From Craspedostauros australis (Eukaryota; Bacillariophyta; Bacillariophyceae; Mastogloiales; Achnanthaceae): a DNA stretch of 64,000 nucleotides. The position numbers and the translations under genes are program-made. Positions 41,825 to 54,400 of the stretch are shown here, piece by piece. Numbering within the stretch: the stretch's first letter is position 1; each line of letters starts with the position of its first letter. The stretch covers positions 1,364,001-1,428,000 of the forward strand of contig JAMXDE010000007.1 of the NCBI GenBank assembly GCA_026770025.1, given 5' to 3'. The notes beneath the pieces are model-generated. The model made no database searches and was not told where the DNA came from. It saw only the letters and a program-made list of their open reading frames with translations.

Positions 41825-44800
41825 TGACCAAATTGGACCGGAGTGACCCCTAAATATACATTGGCGACCTATAACCACTCGGAGCGTGCCCATCGGGGAC
41901 CATACTATGGCCCACTATTGTTGGTTTGCTCGCGCATTGATCATTCCTATGTACATCTGGCCAGAACACGATATTCAGTGGCGCTGAATATTCACTGTCA
42001 TATGAATCACCAAATTTGACCGGAGGCACGCTTAAATATGCATTGGCGACCTATAACCAGTCGGAACGCACCCATGGGGGACCATACCATGGCCCACCAT
42101 CGTTGGTTTGCTCGCGCATTGATCATTCCTATGTACATCTGGCCAGAACACGATATTCAGTGGCGCTGAATATTCTACTTCATGTGTGTGACGCAATTTG
42201 ACCGGAGGATCCCTTAAATATGCAATGACAGCCTATAACCACTCGGAACGCACCCATGGGGGACCATACCATGGCCCACCATCGTTGGTTTGCCCGCGCA
42301 TTGACCATTCCTATGCACTTCTGTCCAGAACACGATATTCAGTGGTGCTGAATATTCTACTTCATGTGTGTGACGCAATTTGACCGGAGGATCCCTTAAA
42401 TATGCAATGACAGCCTATAACAACTTGGAACGCACCCATTGGGGACCATACCATGGCCTACCATCGTTGGTTTGCTCGCGCATTGATCATTCCTATGCAC
42501 TTCTGTCCAGAACACGATATTCAGTGGCGCTGAATATTCTACTTCATATGTATCACCAAATTTGACGGAGAGACCCTTAAATATGCAATGACGGCCTATA
42601 ACCACTTGGAACGCACCCAACAGGGGCCATACCACGGCCCACCATCGTTGGTTTGCTTGCGCATTGACCATTCCTATGCACTTCTGGCCAGAACACGATA
42701 TTCAGTGTTGCTGAATATTCACTGTCATATGAATCACCAAAATTGACCGCAGAACCCCTTAAATATGCAATGACGGCCTATAACAACTCGGAACGCACCC
42801 ATTGGGGACCATACCATGGCCCACCATCGTTGGTTTGCTCGCGCATTGACCATTCCTATGTACATCTATCCAGAACACGATATTCAGTGGCGCTGAATAT
42901 TCTACTTCATGTGTGTGACGCAATTTGACCGCAGAACCCCTAAATACGTAATGGCGGTCTATAACCACTCGGAACGCACCCATCGGGGACCATAACATGG
43001 CCCACCATCGTTGGTTTGCTCGCGCATTGATCATTCCTATGCACTTCTGTCCAGAACACGATATTCAGTGGCGCTGAATATTCACTGTCATATGTATCAC
43101 CAAATTTGACCGGAGGATCCTGTATTACGTAATTACGACCTATAACCACTCGGAACGCACCCATCGGGAACCATACCATGGCCCACCATCGTTGGTTTGC
43201 TCGCGCATTGATCATTTGTATGTATATCTGTCCAGAACACGATATTCAGTGGTGCTGAATATTCAACTTCGAGTGTATCACCAAATATGACCGGAAGATC
43301 CTATAAATACGTAATAATGACCTATAATCACTTGGAACGCACCCATTGGGGACCATACCATCGTCCCCCGTTGTTGGTTTGCTCGCGCATTGATCATTTG
43401 TATGTATATCTGTCCAGAACACGATATTCAGTGTTGCTGAATATTCACTGTCATATGTATCACCAAATATGACCGGAGGACCCCTTAAATATGCAATGAC
43501 GGTCTATAACAACTTGGAACGCACCCATTGGAGACCATACCATCGTCCTCCATCGTTGGTTTGCTCGCGCATTGGTCATTCCTATGCACTTCTAGCCAGA
43601 ACACGATATACATTGCCTCTGAATATTCACTGTCATATGAATCACGAAATTTGACCGGAGGATCCTATAAATACGTAATTACGACCTATAACCACTTGGA
43701 ACGCACCCATCGGGGACTATACCATGGCCCACTATCGTTGGTTTGCTCGCGCATTGATCATTTGTATGTACATCTGGCCAGAACACGATATACATTGCCT
43801 CTGAATATTCACTGTCATATGAATCACGAAATTTGACCGGAGGATCCTATAAATACGTAATTACGACCTATAACCACTTGGAACGCACCCATGGGGGACC
43901 ATACCATGGCCCACCATCGTTGGTTTGCTCGCGCATTGATCATTTGTATGTATATCTGTCCAGAACACGATATTCAGTGTTGCTGAATATTCACTGTCAT
44001 ATGTATCACCAATTTTGACCGGAGGACCCCTTAAATATGCAATGACGGTCTATAACAACTTGGAACGCACCCATTGGAGACCATACCATCGTCCTCCATC
44101 GTTGGTTTGCTCGCGCATTGGTCATTCCTATGCACTTCTAGCCAGAACACGATATACATTGCCTCTGAATATTCACTGTCATATGAATCACGAAATTTGA
44201 CCGGAGGATCCTATAAATACGTAATTACGACCTATAACCACTTGGAACGCACCCATGGGGGACCATACCATGGCCCACCATCGTTGGTTTGCTCGCGCAT
44301 TGATCATTTGTATGTATATCTGTCCAGAACACGATATTCAGTGGTGCTGAATATTCAACTTCGAGTGTATCACCAAATATGACCGGAAGATCCTATAAAT
44401 ACGTAATAATGACCTATAATCACTTGGAACGCACCCATTGGGGACCATACCATCGTCCCCCGTTGTTGGTTTGCTCGCGCATTGACTATTCCTATGCACT
44501 TCTGTCCAGAACACGATATTCAGTGTTGCTGAATATTCAACTTCATATGAATCACGAAATTCGACCGGAGGATCCTATAAATACGTAATTACGACCTATA
44601 ACCACTTGGAACGCACCCATGGGGGACCATACCATGGCCCACCATCGTTGGTTTGCTCGCGCATTGACCATTCCTATGCACTTCTAGCCAGAACACGATA
44701 TACATTGCCTCTGAATATTCACTGTTATATGAAACACCAAATTCGACCGGAAGATCCTATAAATACGTAATGATGACCTATAACAACTCGGAACGCACCC

Positions 44801-45459
44801 ATTGGGGACCATACCATGGCCCACCATCGTTGGTTTGCTCGCGCATTGACCATTCCTATGCACTTCTGTCCAGAACACGATATTCAGTGGTGCTGAATAT
44901 TCAACTTCATATGAATCACGAAATTGGACGGAGTGACTCCTAAATATGCAATTACGGTCTATAACAACTTGGAACGCACCCATGGGGGACCATACCATGG
45001 CGCACTATCGTTGGTTTGCTCGCGCATTGACTATTCCTATGTACATCTGGCCAGAACACGATATACATTGCCTCTGAATATTCACTCTCATATGAATCAC
45101 CAAATTTGACCGGAGTGACCCCTAAATATGCAATGACGGCCTATAACCACTCGGAACGCACCCATCGGGGACCATACCATGGCCCACCATCGTTGGTTTG
45201 CTCGCGCATTGATCATTCCTATGCACTTCTGTCCAGAACACGATATTCAGTGGCGCTGAATATTCACTGTCATAGCAGCAAGTTCAGTCAGCCCACCCGG
45301 ACGGCTAACGGCGACATGGCCACCTGCACAGTGGAGCAAGCATACATATACAAACAGCAACGTAGATTCCGTGCTCTCTTCCCGCCCGGCGGGAAGGTTA
45401 AAGGAGGCGGAGAAAAGCGCCTACGGCGCAGATGCCACAGTGGTAATCTAATCCTTGCG

Positions 45460-45498
<39 letters not shown>

Positions 45499-48400
45499 TT
45501 CACTGTCATATGTATCACCAAATTCGACCGGAGGATCCTGTATTACGTAATTACGACCTATAACCACTCGGAACGCACCCATCGGGGACCATACCATGGC
45601 CCACCATCGTTGGTTTGCTCGCGCATTGGTCATTCCTATGTACATCTGGCCAGAACACGATATTGAGTGGTGCTGAATATTCAACTTCATATGTATCACC
45701 AAATTCGACGGAGTGACCCCTAAATACGTAATGGCAACCTATAACCACTTGGAACGCACCCATCGGGGACCATACCATGGCCCACCATCGTTGGTTTGCT
45801 CGCGCATTGACCATTCCTATGCACTTCTAGCCAGAACACGATATTCAGTGCTGCTGAATATTCACAGTCATATGAATCACCAAATTCGACGGAGTGACCC
45901 CTAAATATGTAATGGCGGTCTATAACCACTCGGAACGCACCCATCGGGGACCATACCATGGCCCACCATCGTTGGTTTGCTCGCGCATTGATCATTTGTA
46001 TGTACATCTGGCCAGAACACGATATACATTGCCTCTGAATATTCACAGTCATATGTATCACCAAATTGGACGGAGTGACCCCTAAATACGTAATGGCAAC
46101 CTATAACCACTTGGAACGCACCCATTGGGGACCATACCATGGCCCACCATCGTTGGTTTGCTCGCGCATTGGTCATTCCTATGTACATCTGGCCAGAACA
46201 CGATATTCAGTGGTGCTGAATATTCAACTTCATATGTATCACCAAATTGGACGGAGAGACCCCTAAATATGCAATGATGCTCTATAACAACTTGGAACTC
46301 ACCCATTGAAGACCATACCATCGTCCTCCATCGTTGGTTTGCTCGCGCATTGACCGTTCCTATGCACTTCTAGCCAGAACACGATATTCAGTGGTGCTGA
46401 ATATTCAACTTCATATGTATCACCAAATTGGACGGAGTGACCCCTAAATACGTAATGGCAACCTATAACCACTTGGAACGCACCCATTGGGGACCATACC
46501 ATGGCCCACCATCGTTGGTTTGCTCGCGCATTGGTCATTCCTATGTACATCTGGCCAGAACACGATATTCAGTGGTGCTGAATATTCAACTTCATATGTA
46601 TCACCAAATTGGACGGAGAGACCCCTAAATATGCAATGATGCTCTATAACAACTTGGAACTCACCCATTGGGGACCATACCATGGCCTACCATCGTTGGT
46701 TTGCTCGCGCATTGACCATTCCTATGCACTTCTAGCCAGAACACGATATTCAGTGCTGCTGAATATTCAACTTCATATGAATCACCAAATTCGACCGGAG
46801 GATCCTATAAATATGTAATTACAACCTATAACCACTTGGAACGCACCCATTGGGGACCATACCATGGCCCACCATCGTTGGTTTGCTCGCGCATTGATCA
46901 TTTCTATGCACTTCTGGCCAGAACACGATATTCAGTGTTGCTGAATATTCAACTTCGCGTGTATCATGAAATTTGACCGCAGAACCCCTAAATATGCAAT
47001 GACGGTCTATAACCACTCGGAACGCACCCATTGGGGACCATATCATGGCCCACTATCGTTGGTGTGCTCGCGGATCGATCCTTTACATGTACATCTGGCC
47101 AGAACACGATATTCAGTGTTGCTGAATATTCACTGTCATATGTATCACCAAATTTGACCGGAGGACGCCTTAAATATGCATTGGCGACCTATAATCACTC
47201 CGAACGCACCCATCAGGGACCATACCATGGCCCACCATCGTTGGTTTGCTCGCGGATCGATCCTTTACATGTACATCTGGCCAGAACACGACATACATTG
47301 CCTCTGAATATTCACTGTCATATGAATCACCAAATTTGACGGAGTGACCTCTAAATATGTAATTACGGTCTATAACCACTCGGAACGCACCCATTGGGGA
47401 CCATACCATGGCCCACCATCGTTGGTTTGCCCGCGCATTGATCCTTTACATGTACATCTGGCCAGAACACGATATTCAGTGGCGCTGAATATTCACTGTC
47501 ATATGAATCACGAAATTTGACCGGAGGACGCCTTAAATATGCAATGACGGTCTATAACCACTCGGAACGCACCCATTGGGGACCATACCATGGCTCACCA
47601 TTGTTGGTTTGCTCGCGGGTCGATCATTCCTATGTACATCTGGCCAGAACACGATATTCAGTGTTGCTGAATATTCAACTTCATATGTATCACCAACTTG
47701 GACGGAGTGACCCCTAAATATGCAATGACAGTCTATAATCACTTGGAACGCACCCATTGGTGACCATACCATGGCCCACTATCGTTGGTGTGCTTGCGGA
47801 TCGATGATTTGTATGCACATCTGGCCAGAACACGATATTCAGTGTTGCTGAATATTCACAGTCATATGTATCACGAAATTGGACGGAGAGACCTCTAAAT
47901 ATGCATTGGCGACCTATAATCACTTGGAACGCACCCATCGGGGACTATACCATGGCCCACTATCGTTGGTGTGCTCGCGCATTGATCCTTTACATGTACA
48001 TCTGGCCAGAACACGATATTCAGTGGTGCTGAATATTCACAGTCATATGAATCACCAATTTTGACCGGAGGACGCCTTAAATATGCAATGACGGTCTATA
48101 ACCACTCGGAACGCACCCATTTGGGACCATACCATGGCTCACCATCGTTGGTTTGCTCGCGCATTGACCATTCCTATGCACTTCTAGCCAGAACACGATA
48201 TACATTGCCTCTGAATATTCACTGTCATATGAATCACCAAATTCGACAGGAGGATCCTATAAATACGTAATTACGACCTATAACCACTTGGAACGCACCC
48301 ATTGGAGGCCGTACCATGGCCCACCATCGTTGGTTTGCTCGCGCATTGACTATTCCTATGCACTTCTGGCCAGAACACGATATTCAGTGTTGCTGAATAT

Positions 48401-51400
48401 TCACTGTAATATGTATCACGAAATTGGACGGAGAGACCTCTAATTATGCATTGGCGACCTATAATCACTTGGAACGCACCCATCGGGGACTATACCATGG
48501 CCCACTATCGTTGGTGTGCTCGCGCATTGATCCTTTACATGTACATCTGGCCAGAACACGACATACATTGCCTCTGAATATTCACTGTCATGTGTATCAC
48601 CAAATTTGACCGCAGAACCCCTAAATATGCATTGGCGACCTATAATCACTCGGAACGCACCCATTGGGGACCATACCATGGCCCACTATCGTTGGTTTGC
48701 TCGCGCATTGATCCTTTACATGTACATCTGGCCAGAACACGATATTCAGTGGTGCTGAATATTCACAGTCATATGAATCACCAATTTTGACCGGAGGACG
48801 CCTTAAATATGCAATGGCGGCCTATAACCACTTGGAACGCACCAATCGGGGACCATACCATGGCCCACTATCGTTGGTTTGCTCGCGGATCGATCCTTTA
48901 CATGCACTTCTGGCCAGAACACGATATTCAGTGTTGCTGAATATTCACTGTCATGTGTATCACGAAATTGGACGGAGAGACCTCTAAATATGTAATTACG
49001 GCCTATAACCACTCGGAACGCACCCATCGGGGACCATACCATGGCCCATCATCGTTGGTTTGCTCGCGCATTGACCATTCCTATGCACTTCTGTCCAGAA
49101 CACGATATACATTGCCTCTGAATATTCACTGTCATATGAATCACCAAATTCGACGGAGTGACCCCTAAATATGCAATGACGGTCTATAACCACTTGGAAC
49201 GCACCCATTGGGGACCATACCATGGCCCACCATCGTTGGTTTGCTCGCGCATTGACCATTCCTATGCACTTCTAGCCAGAACACGATATTCAGTGGTGCT
49301 GAATATTCACTGTCATATGAATCACCAAATATGACCGGAGGACCCCTTAAATACGTAATGGCAACCTATAACCACTTGGAACGCACCCATTGGGGACCAT
49401 ACCATGGCCCACCATCGTTGGTTTGCTCGCGCATTGACCATTCCTATGTACATCTAGCCAGAACACGATATTCAGTGTTGCTGAATATTCAACTTCATAT
49501 GTATCACCAAATTGGACGGAGTGACCCCTAAATACGTAATGGCAACCTATAACCACTTGGAACGCACCCATGGGGGACCATACCATGGCTCACCATCGTT
49601 GGTTTGCTCGCGCATTGGTCATTCCTATGTACATCTAGCCAGAACACGATATTCAGTGGTGCTGAATATTCAACTTCATATGAATCACCAAATTCGACCG
49701 GAGGATCCTATAAATATGTAATTACGACCTATAACCACTCGGAACACACCCATGGGGGACCATACCATCGTCCCCCATTGTTGGTTTGCTCGCGCATTGA
49801 TCATTTGTATGTATATCTGTCCAGAACACGATATTCAGTGGTGCTGAATATTCAACTTCATATGAATCACCAAATATGACCGGAGTGACCCCTAAATATG
49901 TAATTACAACCTATAACCACTTGGAACGCACCCATTGGGGACCATACCATGGCCCACCATCGTTGGTTTGCTCGCGCATTGATCATTTGTATGTACATCT
50001 GGCCAGAACACGATATTCAGTGGCGCTGAATATTCACAGTCATATGAATCACCAAATTTGACCGGAGGATCCCTTAAATATGCAATGATGCTCTATAACC
50101 ACTCGGAACGCACCCATCGGGGACCATACCATGGCCCACCGTTGTTGGTTTGCTCGCGCATTGATCATTTGTATGTACATCTGGCCAGAACACGATATAC
50201 ATTGCCTCTGAATATTCACTGTCATATGAATCACCAAATTTGACCGGAGTGACCCCTAAATATGTAATGATGCTCTATAACAACTTGGAACGCACCCATT
50301 GGGGACCATACCATGGCGCACTATCGTTGGTTTGCTCGCGCATTGACCATTCCTATGCACTTCTAGCCAGAACACGATATTCAGTGGTGCTGAATATTCA
50401 ACTTCATATGTATCACCAAATTGGACGGAGTGACCCCTAAATATGCAATGACGGTCTATAACCACTTGGAACGCACCCATTGGGGACCATACCATGGCCC
50501 ACCATCGTTGGTTTGCTCGCGCATTGATCATTTGTATGTACATCTGTCCAGAACACGATATACATTGCCTCTGAATATTCAACTTCATATGAATCACCAA
50601 ATTTGACCGGAGTGACCCCTAAATATGTAATGATGCTCTATAACAACTTGGAACGCACCCATTGGGGACCATACCATGGCGCACTATCGTTGGTTTGCTC
50701 GCGCATTGACCATTCCTATGCACTTCTAGCCAGAACACGATATTCAGTGGTGCTGAATATTCACTGTCATATGAATCACCAAATTCGACGGAGTGACCCC
50801 TAAATATGCAATGATGCTCTATAACAACTTGGAACGCACCCATGGGGGACCATACCATCGTCCCCCGTTGTTGGTTTGCTCGCGCATTGATCATTTGTAT
50901 GTATATCTGTCCAGAACACGATATTCAGTGGTGCTGAATATTCAACTTCATATGAATCACCAAATTTGACCGGAGTGACCCCTAAATATGTAATGATGCT
51001 CTATAACCACTCGGAACGCACCCATCGGGGACCATACCATGGCGCACTATCGTTGGTTTGCTCGCGTATTGACCATTCCTATGTACATCTGGCCAGAACA
51101 CGATATTCAGTGGTGCTGAATATTCAACTTCATATGTATCACCAAATTGGACCGGAGGATCCTATAAATATGTAATTACAACCTATAACCACTCGGAACG
51201 CACCCATGGGGGACCATACCATCGTCCCCCATTGTTGGTTTGCTCGCGCATTGATCATTTGTATGTATATCTGTCCAGAACACGATATTCAGTGGTGCTG
51301 AATATTCACTGTCATATGTATCACCAAATATGACCGGAGTGACCCTTAAATATGCAATGACGGTCTATAACCACTTGGAACGCACCCATCGGGGACCATA

Positions 51401-54400
51401 CCATGGCCCACCATCGTTGGTTTGCTCGCGCATTGGTCATTCCTATGTACATCTGGCCAGAACACGATATTCAGTGGTGCTGAATATTCAACTTCATATG
51501 TATCACCAAATTGGACCGGAGGATCCTATAAATATGTAATTACAACCTATAACCACTCGGAACGCACCCATGGGGGACCATACCATCGTCCTCCATCGTT
51601 GGTTTGCTCGCGCATTGACCGTTCCTATGCACTTCTAGCCAGAACACGATATTCAGTGGTGCTGAATATTCAACTTCATATGTATCACCAAATTGGACGG
51701 AGTGACCCCTAAATACGTAATGGCAACCTATAACCACTTGGAACGCACCCATTGGGGACCATACCATGGCCCACCATCGTTGGTTTGCTCGCGCATTGGT
51801 CATTCCTATGTACATCTGGCCAGAACACGATATTCAGTGGCGCTGAATATTCACTGTCATATGAATCACCAAATATGACCGGAGGATCCCTTAAATATGC
51901 AATGATGCTCTATAACCACTTGGAACGCACCCATCGGGGACCATACCATGGCCCACCATCGTTGGTTTGCTCGCGCATTGATCATTTGTATGTACATCTG
52001 GCCAGAACACGATATTCAGTGGTGCTGAATATTCAACTTCATATGTATCACCAAATTGGACGGAGTGACCCCTAAATACGTAATGGCAACCTATAACCAC
52101 TTGGAACGCACCCATGGGGGACCATACCATGGCCCACCATCGTTGGTTTGCTCGCGCATTGGTCATTCCTATGTACATCTGGCCAGAACACGATATTCAG
52201 TGGCGCTGAATATTCACTGTCATATGAATCACCAAATATGACCGGAGGATCCCTTAAATATGCAATGATGCTCTATAACCACTTGGAACGCACCCATCGG
52301 GGACCATACCATGGCCCACCATCGTTGGTTTGCTCGCGCATTGATCATTTGTATGTACATCTGGCCAGAACACGATATTCAGTGGTGCTGAATATTCAAC
52401 TTCATATGTATCACCAAATTGGACGGAGTGACCCCTAAATACGTAATGGCAACCTATAACCACTTGGAACGCACCCATGGGGGACCATACCATGGCCCAC
52501 CATCGTTGGTTTGCTCGCGCATTGACCATTCCTATGTACATCTGGCCAGAACACGATATTCAGTGGTGCTGAATATTCACTGTCATATGAATCACCAAAT
52601 ATGACCGGAGGATCCCTTAAATATGCAATGATGCTCTATAACCACTTGGAACGCACCCATCGGGGACCATACCATGGCCCACTATCGTTGGTTTGCTCGC
52701 GCATTGATCATTTGTACGTACATCTGGCCAGAACACGATATACATTGCCTCTGAATATTCACTGTCATATGAATCACCAAATTGGACGGAGTGACCCCTA
52801 AATATGTAATGATGCTCTATAACCACTCGGAACGCACCCATCGGGGACCATAACATGGCCCACCATCGTTGGTTTGCTCGCGCATTGGTCATTCCTATGT
52901 ACATCTAGCCAGAACACGATATTCAGTGGTGCTGAATATTCAACTTCATATGAATCACCAAATTCGACCGGAGGATCCTATAAATATGTAATTACGACCT
53001 ATAACCACTCGGAACACACCCATGGGGGACCATACCATCGTCCCCCATTGTTGGTTTGCTCGCGCATTGATCATTTGTATGTATATCTGTCCAGAACACG
53101 ATATTCAGTGGTGCTGAATATTCAACTTCATATGAATCACCAAATATGACCGGAGTGACCCTTAAATATGCAATGACGGTCTATAACCACTTGGAACGCA
53201 CCCATGGGGGACCATACCATCGTCCTCCATCGTTGGTTTGCTCGCGCATTGACCGTTCCTATGCACTTCTAGCCAGAACACGATATTCAGTGGTGCTGAA
53301 TATTCAACTTCATATGTATCACCAAATTGGACGGAGTGACCCCTAAATACGTAATGGCAACCTATAACCACTTGGAACGCACCCATCGGGGACCATACCA
53401 TGGCGCACTATCGTTGGTTTGCTCGCGCATTGACCATTCCTATGCACTTCTAGCCAGAACACGATATTCAGTGGTGCTGAATATTCACTGTCATATGAAT
53501 CACCAAATTCGACGGAGTGACCCCTAAATATGCAATGATGCTCTATAACAACTTGGAACGCACCCATGGGGGACCATACCATCGTCCCCCGTTGTTGGTT
53601 TGCTCGCGCATTGATCATTTGTATGTATATCTGTCCAGAACACGATATTCAGTGGTGCTGAATATTCAACTTCATATGAATCACCAAATTTGACCGGAGT
53701 GACCCCTAAATATGTAATGATGCTCTATAACCACTCGGAACGCACCCATCGGGGACCATACCATGGCGCACTATCGTTGGTTTGCTCGCGTATTGACCAT
53801 TCCTATGTACATCTGGCCAGAACACGATATTCAGTGGCGCTGAATATTCACTGTCATATGAATCACCAAATTGGACCGGAGGATCCTATAAATATGTAAT
53901 TACAACCTATAACCACTCGGAACGCACCCATTGGGGACCATACCATCGTCCCCCATTGTTGGTTTGCTCGCGCATTGATCATTTGTATGTATATCTGTCC
54001 AGAACACGATATTCAGTGGTGCTGAATATTCACTGTCATATGTATCACCAAATATGACCGGAGTGACCCTTAAATATGCAATGACGGTCTATAACCACTT
54101 GGAACGCACCCATGGGGGACCATACCATCGTCCTCCATCGTTGGTTTGCTCGCGCATTGACCGTTCCTATGCACTTCTAGCCAGAACACGATATTCAGTG
54201 GTGCTGAATATTCAACTTCATATGTATCACCAAATTGGACGGAGTGACCCCTAAATACGTAATGGCAACCTATAACCACTTGGAACGCACCCATGGGGGA
54301 CCATACCATGGCCCACCATCGTTGGTTTGCTCGCGCATTGGTCATTCCTATGTACATCTGGCCAGAACACGATATTCAGTGGCGCTGAATATTCACTGTC

